NCBI GenBank assembly: GCA_038363925.1
Contig: JAQQWL010000009.1
Coordinates: 62,001 to 126,000 of the forward strand
Direction of reading: 5' to 3'
Origin: Apiospora phragmitis
Lineage: Eukaryota; Ascomycota; Sordariomycetes; Amphisphaeriales; Apiosporaceae
Length of the DNA: 64,000 nt
Numbering within the stretch: position 1 is the first letter of the stretch; every line of letters begins with the position of its first letter. The notes under the pieces are model-generated. The model had not been told where the DNA came from. It ran no database searches and saw only the letters and a program-made list of their open reading frames with translations. Below are positions 34,846 to 46,597 of the stretch, one piece after another. The translations under genes were made by a program, and so were the position numbers.

Positions 34846-36328
34846 CTAGGAAGCCCCCAAGGAATTGAGAGCCGCTTTCAGCTCCCGGACGGCGGTAGGC
34901 ACGTCCTCAAAGTTGAGTGCCGAAATAGCCCATTTCGCGTGCTTCTGTGCTTGTACTATGGACATGTCGTCGGCTTGGTAAACGGAATTGGTGGGCGGGC
35001 CGCCACTGTAACTCGACGCCGGCTGAGATGGGGTGGGAACTTGAGGCTGTTGTGCTGGAGCCGAGGGCTGTGTATAAAAGATGTTCGCCGGGGGCGCGCT
35101 AGGCTGGGTGGGTGTATATCCCTGAGGAGGCGGCGGAAGACCAGGTCCAGGTGCGGTCACCGGAGCAGAAGGCTGATGAACAGGGGGCTGGGGTTGTTGG
35201 TAGAAGGACTGCGGCGTGTCGGGCAGGGTTGGCGGTGAGATGGTCCCTGAAGGCGGAATGGCAGGGCCTTGGCTGTTCGATCCCGGCTGGACTGTTGGCG
35301 GGCTTGGGATGCTGAAGTCGGGGTCTCCCACCGATGAAGGGGCTCCGGGCGCGAACGGCAGTTGGAGAGGTGGGTCATCATTTGCTGGTCCGGATGGCGC
35401 CGAGGGAAAGTAGCCATCGTGGGCGGGCCGGTCTGGTGGCGCAATGGGAGAAACCTGTTCAGGCGGAATAGCCGATTGTGGAGGGGATGTAGGCGCCGAG
35501 ACGGTAGCAGGCGATATAGCAGATGCTTTGGGGTCAAGATAGGTCTTGTCTCCTTCCTCTGGTGCGTCCTCGACAGTGGCTGACCGGGGCAATCCTCCTA
35601 GTGCTTGGACCTCGGGGTCATTGGGGTCCAGCTGTTCTTCTGGCATCTCCTCCTGGGGCTTCGGGTTGGACTCGTTCGGGTCCTTGCCCTCTTTGATGGC
35701 CCTCAATATCCGGGCGGCGTTCCACTTCGCAAATTTGATCTTCTGCTCCGTTTCGGCGTCGGCCGGGCCCCATATATTGACGAGGTGGAAGAAGGTGGCG
35801 GCCGCTTCGAATGTGACGGCGGTTTGCCTGGACGGTGATCAGAGATGTGTGGAGGGGAAATCAGGATGGGTACTCACTGTGTGACCTTGTTGGCATTGAG
35901 GGGCCGAAGAGCACGGTTAAGCGTCTCCTGGGCGAATTGCTCGACGTATGCCTTGCCAGCCACATCGTCCAGTATCGCATCGTTTCCGGCTTGCTCCGCT
36001 TTGGTCTGCAGAAGTTGCCCATGTTAGCGCTCCGGGTTATGTTATGTTGGCGAAGGATATAATTGGCTCCGTACCTGTTCTAGTTTGTCCATCAGGGCCA
36101 TGGTGAACTGCAAACAATCATCGTCGGTGCTGTGGAGCTGCTTGGCTAGGATCTGGTTGACCACCCAGTATTCGCCTGGTTCCTTGATCAGTTCTGGGCC
36201 TTTTCGGTCTGGAAGCAAGACATACACCAATATGCGATCACGGGCTTGGCCTTCTCGAGTTGTGTTGCGCGCACCACGAAGGGTGTAATGCCCGCCTGCT
36301 TGAGGGGTGCGGGGATATTGGCCGCCAT
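34846..36328 (-). CDS. vta1: Vacuolar protein sorting-associated protein VTA1
   Basis: Cofactor of the AAA ATPase Vps4 in ESCRT-III disassembly at multivesicular bodies. Exons on the minus strand: 36328-36226, 36175-36075, 36005-35878 and 35827-34846. All introns are GT-AG (50-69 bp), phases close, 437 residues. The N-terminal MIT-like double repeat (about 1-165) begins MAANIPAPLKQAGITPFV and includes QLEKAKPVIAYWCEYW, NQILAKQL, DDCLQFTMALMDKLE, and TFFHLVNIWGPADAETEQKI with KFAKWNAARILRAIKEG. A Pro/Ser/Gln-rich linker of about 200 residues follows. The C-terminal Vta1 domain that binds Vps4 is QKHAKWAISALNFEDVPTAV, ending ELKAALNSLG. The RIP island starts about 300 bp upstream of the start codon. 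Confidence 0.95.
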
Positions 36329-36740
36329 TGTTGGGGCTGTCAAATTGCGCGAGTGGAAATGGCAGTATCGGTTCGAGGCGGCTTGTGTGTTGTTTTCTAG
36401 AGTTTCGTGTTGGGTGTGATGCCGTTACGGGTGTGGATGGTGTTGTCTTGGGAATGTTGAAGCTGTCTGCGTTTGCCAGCCACCCTCGTCCTTCATCCCT
36501 CATCGACGTAATGCCTGCGCTGCTACAAAAGTTGTCCCACCCCACCAGTAGTGCGGAATTAGACCCGAACAACGGCCTGAAACTGAGCTCTCACCACACT
36601 GTGGCTCGAGCTACCGGGATGCGCTTCTACATATAAAATACACTCTACAGTGGTTACCCCTGTAGTAGATATAGGGGGAGAGTAAATATGTTAGGGTTAA
36701 TGTATATATTTTAACCGGTAGTTTAGTTTTTAATAACTTA

Positions 36741-36908
36741 ATAAATAAATTTAATAATAAATAAATTAAATAATAAATAAATTAAATAATAAATAAATTT
36801 AATAATAAATAAATTAAATAATAAATAAATTAAATAATAAATAAATTAAATAATAAATGAATTAAATAATAAATAAATTAAATAATAAATAAATTAAATA
36901 ATAAATAT
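36741..36908 (+). repeat. 16-bp AT-only tandem repeat
   Basis: About ten units of ATAATAAATAAATTAA with few changes, at the left edge of the AT-rich island between the VTA1 promoter and the decayed transposon. Confidence 0.85.
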
Positions 36909-37029
36909 AACTTTTTAATATATATAATAAAGTTTATTATTAAATTAATTATATTATTAAATCGGCCACTTTTTTTAATTTATATAATTAAACTTTAATA
37001 TATAATATCTTTATAACTATAATATCGAT

Positions 37030-40000
37030 TTAATCGAAAGAAGATCGTATCGTTTTAATAATTTAAGCGACGCGAGAAGGTCCGAATCGAATTAGTTAAA
37101 AAGCTGCTACGAAAGTGTACGACGTCCCCCGAGCTACTCTAGGCGACCGACTTCGCGGTATTAAACCTCGACGCGAAATCCGATATCTATAATATAAATT
37201 AAATCTAGTTAAAAAAGAGGTATTTCGCAATTATATAATTAATTTAAATACTTAAAAAATACCTTCTAATATTAATATTATAAGAGATATGGCTAATTTT
37301 TTTATAAAGTCGCGCGGCGACGACCACGTCGACAAGTATTAAGTTAAACGTTTTATTAACCGTAACTTAAATTTTAAGACTCGAATAAACTGTTAATATA
37401 ATTATTAAAGGGCTTTTTATAAAAATATAAGTATTATTTCCGGCTAGTTTACGCTAATTGCGAATATTAAAACTAAATATAGTATTTTAAACGAAAATTA
37501 TAAAATTTTAACGAAACCGGCTTTATAATAAGTATAATTAAGTTAATATTTATTATAATACGCGCCGATTATTATAAAAAGGCGAAGTTAATTTAACTTA
37601 TTAATCGAGAATAGTTAACGGCTATTAAATATATTAATTTATAAAGTTAATATATTCCGCCGTTTTTAATAGTTTAAAACTAATATTACCTCGTAAATTA
37701 ATCTCGTAAATATAATTTATCGAGCGATTAAGTAATTAAACCGACTTTTAACGGCTAAACTAATAACGAAACGAGCTTAAACTAGATTCGACATTTCGAT
37801 AAATATATTAAAACGCGGACGAAAAGCTTTTATCGCCTCTTAATTATAAACGATTATAAAAGCTATATTTTAGCTAAATTCGAGGAATATTATAGAAATA
37901 ACGGCATTATTAGGTTTAATATACCTCTTTACTTTTCTTACTTACTTTAACTTTTAAATATAGTACTTTATTCGTTATTAAAATATATTTATTCGAAAGA
38001 AATCGAGCTAACGTATCCTATAAGCGAATATCTCATATAAGCGAATGTCTTACTTTTATAAATTTCTTTATAGCCTTAACCTTTTTTTATATTCTTTTAT
38101 GTTTAAAAATATTATAACTTTAAAAAGAGAGTAATATAATTTTAACGCTTTAAGCGTTTTAAGAAGATTTAATTTTAAATATACGAAAAGCTGTATTAAT
38201 CTATTACGTTTTATCGAAAACTTTATAGCGTAGACGAAATAGTTAACCTGTACGACGCGAAATATTTACGAATTCTCGAAAGCTTTTAAATTCCGAAGAA
38301 AATGCGATTATTTAATATATTATTAATTTAAATACGCGACCGTTTTTTCCCCGGTTAAATAGTATAAAAGATATAACGAATCGATTATTTAATTTACGCG
38401 ACGCGGGACGCGGCGTTAATTAGGCCTTTAATTTTATACGACGATAACTAGACTTCTGGACGCGTTTTAATTAAAGAATCGATTATTAAAGAGTCTTTTA
38501 CGAAGATCCCGACGCGTATCGCGCGTAGTTTACCCTCGTACGGAATATAATTTATAAGTACGGGATTTAAAAGGAGGATATTTATAATTTTGACGAGACC
38601 GGCTTTTTTATAAGTTAAATCTCGTTCGAAATAATTATAACCATTTCTAATTAATGCGGAAAGTTTAAAATAATATAATAAAAAAACCGGGAATAGGTTA
38701 TAATTATTTAGGGCGTTAGATTATACGGTTACGCTATTCTTTTTTATATTATCTTTACCGGGAAAACGTACCTTTTTTTAGTATAAAAACAGCCTATTAC
38801 CGAAGGATTAAGTAATCGTAATTATTAAAAATAGCTGAACTACGAATAAAAGAGGCGAGAATTAAATTCGATACTTTAATTAATATACTAGGTTTTATAC
38901 GAAAGGTTGTTATTACTTTTTAGTTTTAAACGGCTACGAAAGTTATTATTTAATAGCTTTCGAGCTTTATTATAAAAAGAACTCGATTATTATACTTTAT
39001 ATACTTTCTTATTTATTATATAAGCTTTAGCCTCTTAATATCGGTTATTTTTATATATTAAAAAAAAGTATAGGAAAGAAATTAAATATTTTATACGGGC
39101 GTATATTATTTATATTTTAAACGAGGATTTCTTATTAGTGTTTTTAAAAGCGTTTTAAGCGATTTTCACCGTTTTGAATATACGAGGAAGCTTTTAAAAA
39201 ATAGAACTTGTCCCGTATAATCCGGAATATATTATTTTATAATTAAATATAAAGTTATATATTTTAACACTTTTAGGGACGTTTTTTAGCTTATTTATTT
39301 TTTAAAAATTAAAAATTTTAAATAACTCGATTAAAACTTAATCTTAAACCGAATACGTTCGAAACAGTATCGTATAATATTAAAATAACTTTCCGACGTT
39401 TATTTTAATTAGTTTTAATTAAATCGTAAAAGTTATAACGTATATTATATACCGAGTTACTTTTTTAAAAAGTGAGAACGCGATACTTTAAAAAGTAAAT
39501 AAAATGTTTAGCCGGCGCCGCCGTACGAAAAAGAAACGGTTATAAAATAGAGGATCACTTTATATATAAGTTAAAGAAAACTTATAATTTTAAAGGGATG
39601 TTAATAGATAGTTATAAGACGAATCGCGTCGGAGGAGTGGTTATACGAAGACGTTTAAGACACGCTTATAACGTTATAAAATTTACGGAGAGCCCGGGTA
39701 TAATACGCGAACTTATTAGAATAATATAGAAGTATCTAGAGATAAGAATTCCGATTAATTTTAATATATTAAATACGTTGTGGTGAAATTAATTTATATT
39801 TTATTAAAAAAGGTATAAAAGAATAAGACATTCGTTTATATAAGATATTTATTTATAAGATACGTTATTTATTAAAGCGTTAATAAACTATATTACGAAG
39901 TTAAAGTTCTTTATCGCTTTTAAGGCCGCGTATTTTATTATTTTTATAAAAAATAATATTAAATTTAAATTTAACGCATTTAGTTTAATATTTTACTACT

Positions 40001-40150
40001 CGAACGAAATAATTAATAAAGTAGATATACGTTTTTAAACGCTTACACTTAGCTCGTCGCGTTTAGGGACGGCTAGTACTTATAATCCTTAAACGTCGTC
40101 TAATTTTTAATAAACGACTAAACACTTTATTTTTATTAAAAATAAAGTTT
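37030..40150 (+). mobile_element. Decayed pogo/Fot1-like transposon, interrupted by another element
   Basis: RIP-damaged transposase remains readable. Left part 37030-38008: an N-terminal helix-turn-helix relic (about 37036-37160), a first catalytic motif NFNETGF (family FDETGF) near 37511, and FEEYYRNNGII near 37880, leading into KEIE just before the break. Right part from 39866 resumes with FIKALINYITKLKFFIAFKA, matching the C-terminal part of this transposase class. Joining across the inserted element, with one TA kept, restores the frame order, so this element was here first. Its own outer ends were not found. Confidence 0.75.
38011..39865 (+). mobile_element. RIP-inactivated pogo/Fot1-like transposon, copy A (nested)
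   Basis: About 1,855 bp with terminal inverted repeats of about 42 bp: left ACGTATCCTATAAGCGAATA and onward, right inverted ACGTATCTTATAAATAAATA and onward. TA flanks both ends (38009-38010, 39866-39867), as for the Tc1/mariner/pogo group. Inside, a damaged transposase is legible, for example DIYNFDETGFF near 38575. It lies inside the transposase relic of another element. Copy B is at 52709-56489. Confidence 0.82.
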
Positions 40151-40540
40151 TTGCTTATTAAAAAAGCTCCTCGATATTAATTTTAAATATTATAAATTAA
40201 ATAATAAAAAATATATATATAATAATATAAAAAATAATGTTTATAAAAAAATTAAATACGTATTTTATAAAAAGTTAATTTAGTACTTTTTAAGCGTCGA
40301 GAAATTAAAAAATCGCGCGTTTAATTTAAAAAAGCCCTTATTATATAAGGTAATAATAAAAAAGTATTTAATAATTAATTAATATAAAACGAGGGGTTTA
40401 TTAAAGTAAAAAGCGACTAGTGAAAAGCGTTATAATGTTTATAATAAAACAAGTTATAATAATCTTTAATATTTATTAAACTTTTAAAGTTAATTAAACT
40501 TTATCCTTATTAATATATCCCTAAAAAGGTATTCTACAGC

Positions 40541-41032
40541 TAAAGAAACATGTTAGATCAACTCGAGCGTGTACCAGGCAAGTAGCATCAGGTGGGGGTA
40601 CCAGCCACAGGACCCCGGATTCTGAATTAAATGTTCCCTGAGCTTCTTCTTCTTGCCAGATTGACTCTTTGCTCTGATTTGCCAAAGAGCCCCGAAGCGG
40701 GGAGCTCCACGAATTGGTTAAGTCGACTGGCTAATGCATCGCCGCCGCATCGACGCCTGTGCTGTGGTCTGACTGACGGACTTTATTTCCACGCTGGCCT
40801 TTTGCCAAAAGTCTACATTGCATGTAGCAAGAAGCAACAAGGACAACTACACCACATGCATTCACCTTCAACCTTCCCTTATTAGTTGCTTGGTGACCCC
40901 CTCTCGTTTTTTATTGTGGATGGTCTCCTCATCTTGCAGCGCAACTTTGTCTTCTTCCTGATTTGACTGCCGTTTCACCACATAGCTTTCTCCCACACCC
41001 ACCGTCGTGATCGACTGACTGGTTGACCGACC
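40541..41032. other. Upstream region of the PDI gene
   Basis: Normal-GC sequence resumes after the RIP island. It probably contains the promoter and 5' leader of the disulfide isomerase gene; pyrimidine-rich tracts are near 40900-40990. No unfolded-protein-response element could be assigned with confidence. Confidence 0.4.
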
Positions 41033-42642
41033 ATGCATGCCTCCAACCCCACACTAGCTACCGTTGCCGTAGCTCTCCTCTCGGCTCTGCCGACCGTCAG
41101 CGCCGGCATCTACACCAAGAACTCGCCCGTCCTCCAGGTCGATGCTAAGAGCTATGACCGGCTCGTGGCCAAGTCCAACTACACCACTGTATATCTTTCC
41201 GAATGCTGTTCTGATTCTCCTAGTTCGGGAGCTATATCCTCTTATCCAATGACTTACACCGGAGGCTGGCTCCAATAAATGCACCCACCACCTACCTCAT
41301 GACTCGACCACTAACATCCCTCTCTCTTCCAACCCGATAGGTCCTCGAATTCTACGCGCCCTGGTGCGGCCACTGCCAGAACCTGAAGCCCGCCTACGAA
41401 AAGGCCGCCACGAACCTCGACGGCCTGGCCCAGGTCGCCGCCATCAACTGCGACGAGGACGAGAACAAATCCTTCTGCGGCCAGTTCGGCGTCCAGGGCT
41501 TCCCGACCCTGAAGATCGCGCGCCCGGGCAAGAAGTACGGCAAGCCCGTCGTCGACGACTACAACGGCCCGCGCTCCGCCAAGGGCATCGTCGACGCCGC
41601 CGTCGACAAGATCAACAACCACGTCAAAAAGGTCACCGACAAGGACCTCGACAGCTTCCTCAGCACCAAGAACGACACCGCCAAGGCCGTCCTGTTCACC
41701 GAGAAGGGTACCACCGGCGCCCTGCTCAAGAGCCTCGCCATCGACTTCCTCGACGTCATCCAGGTCGCCCAGATCCGCAACAAGGAGGCCAAGGCTAACG
41801 AGCTGTTCGGCATCAGCTCGTACCCGTCCCTGGTCCTTCTCCCCGGCGGCGAGCAGCCCGGTATTTTGTACGATGGCGAGATAAAGAAGGACGCCATGGT
41901 CAAGTTCCTGTCGCAGGCCGGCACGCCCAACCCGGTGTCTGGCTCAGCCAAGCCCAAAGCTAAGAAGGAGAAGAAGGAAAAGGCCTCTTCCAAGGCGTCT
42001 GACGCTAAGAGCAAGACTCAGGAGACCGCCGAAGAAGAGACCACCTCCGCCGAGACTCCCAAGGCCACCAAGGCTGCCGAAGTCGCCCCCGCCATTCCCG
42101 CCATCACCGAAGCCAAGAAGCTGATCAAGGAGTGCCTGAACCCCAAGTCCGGCACCTGCATCCTGGCCGTCGTCCCCTCGGCCCACGGCGAGGCCGCCGA
42201 GAAGGCCCTCGGCAGCCTGTCCGAGCTCGCCCACAAGCACGCCCACGCCCAGCGCCATCTGTTCCCCTTCTACGAGATCCACGCGGCGGACGAGAACGTG
42301 GCGGCCCTGGTCAAGAGCCTCGGGCTCGCCGCCGAGGTCGAGGTCATCGCGGTCAACGGCAAGCGCAAGTGGTGGCGGCAGTACGAGGGCGACTTCAGTG
42401 CCGAGAGCATCGAGTCCTGGATCGACGCCATCCGCCTGAGCGAGGGCACCAAGAAGAAGCTGCCTGCCGGCGTCCTGTCCGAGGTGGCCAAGGAAACGCC
42501 TAAAGCCGAGAAGGTCGAGGTCAAGGTCGAGGACGAGGTCAAGGTCGAGGTGCCGACGGAGGACGAGACGACCTCGTGGCAGGGCGCGGAGCCTACGCCC
42601 GAGGCCACCCCGGCCCCTGAGTCGGAGCATGACGAGCTCTAG
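41033..42642 (+). CDS. Protein disulfide isomerase, P5/Mpd1-like, ER-retained
   Basis: Thiol-disulfide oxidoreductase for oxidative folding in the ER lumen. Exons 41033-41188 and 41341-42642 (GTATAT..ATAG, phase 0), 485 residues. The signal peptide covers residues 1-24 (hydrophobic [14 protein letters not shown]). A thioredoxin domain follows, with [20 protein letters not shown] (active site CGHC) and the cis-Pro loop GFPTLKI. A second, thioredoxin-like region lacks a CxxC. A Lys/Glu-rich linker ([15 protein letters not shown]) and a further degenerate domain ([13 protein letters not shown]) lead to an acidic tail ending in HDEL, the ER-retention signal. One active site with HDEL fits the fungal Mpd1/P5 group rather than classical two-site PDI. 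No break seen. Confidence 0.93.
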
Positions 42643-42922
42643 TCGTTTAGCACCGGGATTATTCACACTAGTATATCTGTCAAATGTAATGAGCCAAGAA
42701 GCCAGCATTTCTCAAGTCTAAAATCTCACTGACGTACAAAGAAAATGTTCTACTTGATCTTCAGCACGTTGAACCCATTTCATCTCTATCTCGTGACCAA
42801 ACCGAAAACGCCATGCAGATGCTATTTGTGCCGGATGTGGATGACATGTGTTATATGCCCCCTTCACGTGCCCATTTGTTCAACTTTTTCTAGTATCTTT
42901 TCTTCTTCCACCCCGACATCAA

Positions 42923-43748
42923 TCAGTCCAGATCCATGCTGCTCACCACCTCGCCCCTGCCAATGGCCCCCTCTTGCACCATCAGCTCTCCCTTGTCCCG
43001 CACCACGCCGTCCAGGAAGTCCCGGGCAGCCTTGCAGCCGTCGGCGGCGGTGGCCATCATGCCCTCGAGTCGCGTCAGCTGGACGCGGCTCTCGCACACC
43101 ATGGCGACCACCTTGTCGGTCGCGCCCAGCGTCGCGAGCGTCAGGAACGGCAGCTCCTGCTCTTCTTGGGTGTTGAGGTCCAGCAGCGGGTCGGCCGCCT
43201 CGTCGGCCGCCGCGTACGACGACGTCGAGCCCGCCGTGCAGGCGACCAGGTAGTCCGTCATGGGCACGCCCGCGTCCACCAGCGCCAGGCTCGCCGCGTT
43301 GATCAGCCCCGCCAGCAGCGACCCGTCCTGCGACAGCACGTTCAGCGCGATGTGGATCGTCGAGCGCGGGCCGTAGGCCTGGCCCTGCACGGCGGCCGCG
43401 AGGCCGCAGGCGATGGTCGTCTGCATCTCTTGCACGCGCTTGTCGTTGCGGCCGCGGCGCTTGCGGTCCACGGTCGCGAAGGGGGCGATCATGATGCTGA
43501 CGGCGAGCGTGGCGCCGGCGCCGCCCGCGGTCGGGGCCGTCGAGGCGGAGGACGAGGTGTTTTTGGAGGCGTCGCGCTCGTTGGGGCCGGTGATGATGCA
43601 CTGGATCTTGGTGTTGCCCTGCTCCAGGTAGGCCGAGCCGTCGCCGAGACTGCACGCCCAGCTGGCCGACCTGCTGGCGCAGCTCGTTCCAGCGGCGGCC
43701 GTCGACGCGCAGGAGCGCTAGGTTGTAGGTGGAGGTGTCGAGGGGCAT
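42923..43748 (-). CDS. rrp41: Exosome complex subunit RRP41/SKI6 (one frame break)
   Basis: RNase PH-like ring subunit of the RNA exosome (3' processing and decay, nucleus and cytoplasm). Single exon on the minus strand. It begins MPLDTSTYNLALLRVDGRRW, a hallmark of fungal Rrp41. The RNase PH fold follows: GSAYLEQGNTKI, MIAPFATVDRKRRGRNDKR, IALNVLSQDGSLLAGLINAA, LALVDAGVPMTDYLVACTAG. The frame shifts by one base around 43640-43655 (after QLGVQS, continuing as GDGSAYLEQGNT). Discounting one base gives 274 residues in whole codons. Since yeast RRP41 is essential, the shift is most likely a sequence error. It is convergent with the PDI gene, 280 bp apart. Confidence 0.92.
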
Positions 43749-44896
43749 GGTGTCTGTCTGTCTTTGGGGGGAAGTTCGTTTCTTTCGGCGACTATGCCCG
43801 CTCGCCAATTGGGATCGTTCGTGTATTGCTTTGCGCTTTTGTTCAGGTTGTGTGGGCGGTTGCTCGAATCTTCCTTCTCTTTCCTGGGGGTCGTGGGTTT
43901 GGCTGTTGTTTGGTGCGCTGTCTGTCGTCTGGAAATCTAGAGCTGCTGGACTGGACTGGACGTCCAACTGATAGTTCCATCATTGAAGCTTTAGGAAAAT
44001 TTTGGTGGGGCAGATGCAACGGGATTAGGGATTGCGGGACACTGTGGGGCCCAAGATCTCCAGGCCCCCTTGCAGCCGCTGTCACGTTCTCTCCTCCTTC
44101 GTCAAGTAGGAACCAGTTGAAGTTACATATTTTCTTCATATCCAGAATGCCCTGTTTTCATCTTCAAGTTGGTCAAATAAATTGGTGCATCTTGTCTTTC
44201 GCTATGGGCTCTCGCGGCCGTCCAGAGTATCAGGCACGTCATGTCATGTTCAAGTCTTCCGTTTCTGTGTCTATCGACAAGTCCCTGGATCGCATAGAAC
44301 ATGCCATGTTGTGAATGGATCTACATATTGATATAGCTTATGGAAGCGTGTCCTTTGCCATTGCATTCGTGGCCGCGCACCGTCTGGGGCAGTCTCTGGC
44401 GCTTGATCGTGCAGCCCACTCCTGCAGGGAGTCCTGCGTCCAGAATACACGAATACATAAGCATCACAGCGGTAGACTCTTTCGCAGTCTTGAGTCGGGG
44501 TATCGCCTAGGGTTTGACAGCCCACCCATCTTTGGGCGTGCGACGACTCCGTGGACTATTATTTTAATATTCGACGCTCCAAGGGACGGGAACATACCTC
44601 ATCACACTCGGGTGATAGCCAGTCAAAATTCTTCAACGCAGTGCTTCTACCTGTCGAAACCGTCTGCTGTTTTCTTTCTCTTGCCCGACAGACATTAGAT
44701 TAGTTCCTCCAAATCCTTCAAATCAGCTCGAGTCAAACCATTCCCACTAATAAGAACGAGGAACATCTCCGAATAAGTATAAACTTCAAATTATGCCTCC
44801 CATAAAAGCCCCTACACTTACTCAGCAGAAGTGAACAGGTAGCCCATGCCGTATTTTCCCTGCAAGTTTGACAAGACCAACCAAGGAGGCAGCAAA
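43749..44896. other. Intergenic region
   Basis: About 1.15 kb between RRP41 and the broken gene to the right. Nothing recognised. Confidence 0.5.
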
Positions 44897-45884
44897 TCAG
44901 GCCAGGCAGTCTGTTCGGTAGTTGACGACCGTCCCGGGGCGGGGAACCCAGACCTCGATCTCGTCATTTCTCGGGGGTCAAGAGGGCGTCGTACTTGTCC
45001 CAGATGGGGCTGAAGTAGAGGACGCCAGTCTGGCTGGACGCGCAGTCTACCTTGACGCTGATGCCCTGGATCGTTGACGCCTCGTGGGTGGTTTAGAAGC
45101 TGATGCTGAACTCGGTCTGACTGATGTCCTTGACCCCGACCGAAACGCTCTCCGAGACGGTCTTCTGGACGTTGTAGGTCGAACCGGCGGTCAGGCCGCC
45201 CTCGATCTGCAGATGATGGTCGGGTCGCTCAATGTTGTTGAACGTCTGGATGAGCCGGAAGCCGGTGTCCTCCTAAGTGAGTGTCAGTCAAAATCGTTAT
45301 CTTACCATAGGGTATGGGTATAGCTTTGGGGGGCAGGTCACTTACATCGTCAGCACGTTTGCTGAGAGTGGCATTGGCGAACATGTCTTCCAGCTCTGCC
45401 TCGCTGATTCGATATGTTTCAATGGCTAAGCCGTCCGACGTCGTTCTTTTCTTGGCCGCTCGACGATGCTTCGCCGCCTCACCAGGCTTGTAGTTGGAGT
45501 TCAAGTGGACGTCGGTCATCCAGTCCAAGGCCTGATCATTGAACCTGCCCCCTGCCCTCCTGGGTTCGCACATAATTTTGACCTGCTCGGTGTGGCAACC
45601 GATAACAGCTCTGAAGTACATTCGTGTTCACCCATCTTGCAAGCCGTGACCATGCAGTTGGCCGCGTATATTACAAGGTTCCCCAGGATCATGTTGTCAT
45701 TGGGAAGATTCCCCACGGGACTAGGTGGATCCAGTAGTTCGTCCAAACCGAATGTGCTAAGGATCGAGTGCGGCTGAAAGCTGATGTTCGGAAACCGAAG
45801 TGAGCTCGTCTGGACTTCTGCTCCTGAACGCTCCCAGTCGGGGTACTCGCTGGACAAACACTCACTTGTGCATGGTGCGTTCAA
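44897..45884 (-). pseudogene. Broken gene of unknown function
   Basis: Minus-strand coding relic. Readable pieces in order: LGNLVIYAANCMVTACKM; after a shift near 45620, MYFRAVIGCHTEQVKIMCEP, FNDQALDWMTDVHLNSNYKP and ISEAELEDMFANATLSKR; a GTAAGT..TTAG intron (about 45272-45350); then DTGFRLIQTFNNIE, LQIEGGLTAGSTYNVQKTVS, GVKDISQTEFSISF, an in-frame TAA, GISVKVDCASSQTGVLYFSP, another one-base shift, and EIEVWVPRPGTVVNYRTDC before a stop at 44897. The balanced composition and the intron argue that it was a real gene. I do not recognise the family. Three disruptions make it a pseudogene as written. Confidence 0.6.
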
Positions 45885-46597
45885 CCTGCTAGTCAGGCGT
45901 CCATATCTTGGTAGCGCATTTCATTTCTGCGCACCACGTACATACATAGGTGTATCTCAACTAGCAGGCACACTGGAGTCTGCATATTTCCCAAAAGTGC
46001 ATAGAAGAAAGGCATGCCTACTTTAGCTGTATGCACCTAAATTGGGCTACGAAATGCGGTCTATCAGGTGTCGAACTCCTGCCTGCTACCAGACACTAAG
46101 ACAAATAAGTTACATGATTCCATCGGTACCAATGTAGAATTGAATTGAGACGTAAATAATGGAGATATGACAGCAGACTTGGCGTGAGGTTGATTGTGAA
46201 TGGCTGATGTCCAGCGAGAACAATGTTTCAATTACGTATTGATATCCGAGCCAGACGAGTGTGATAGGAAAGTTAAGGCTCGGCTAATGGTGTTGTAGAA
46301 TGCAGTACCGCTGCCGTTGCTTTTGGCATAATATCCCAGTAATTTCATGTTATTTTCGATGGTCTTACGATTTGGTGCCCCTTGAATCCAACTGGCGCTT
46401 TCTGTCGACTCGCTTCCTTAGTTGCTTGGTCACTGTGAGGCATCCGTGTTCAAGTCCAAGTGGAGAGGCAACCATGGAATTGTAACTAATTCTGCCCAAG
46501 TAGCTCTGCCCTTAAAATTCTCAAGTACGATCCGGACCTTTGCCCACTCCTTCCTTCACAGCCACTACACACAACACGTTTTTGAAATCGGTTCAAC
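45885..46597. other. Intergenic region
   Basis: Between the divergent broken gene and F-box copy 1. The true N-terminus of the broken gene may extend into it; nothing else was recognised. Confidence 0.4.

Larger units (their letters stand above)
36650..40540. other. RIP-mutated AT-rich island 1
   Basis: CpA and TpG are almost absent, TpA is very common, and CpG persists (for example GACGCGGGACGCGGCG). That is the pattern of RIP acting on CpA, not of simple AT bias or CpG decay. No open coding frame survives. The island is made of nested transposon relics described separately. Confidence 0.9.

Noticed and set aside
36650..40540. Mitochondrial or bacterial AT-rich DNA as the source of the island
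   Set aside because: CpA/TpG depletion with CpG retained and legible pogo-type transposase fragments fit RIP-mutated nuclear transposons instead.
42848..44314. 488-codon plus-strand ORF
   Set aside because: Antisense to RRP41, with His/Arg/Gly-rich run-on translation.
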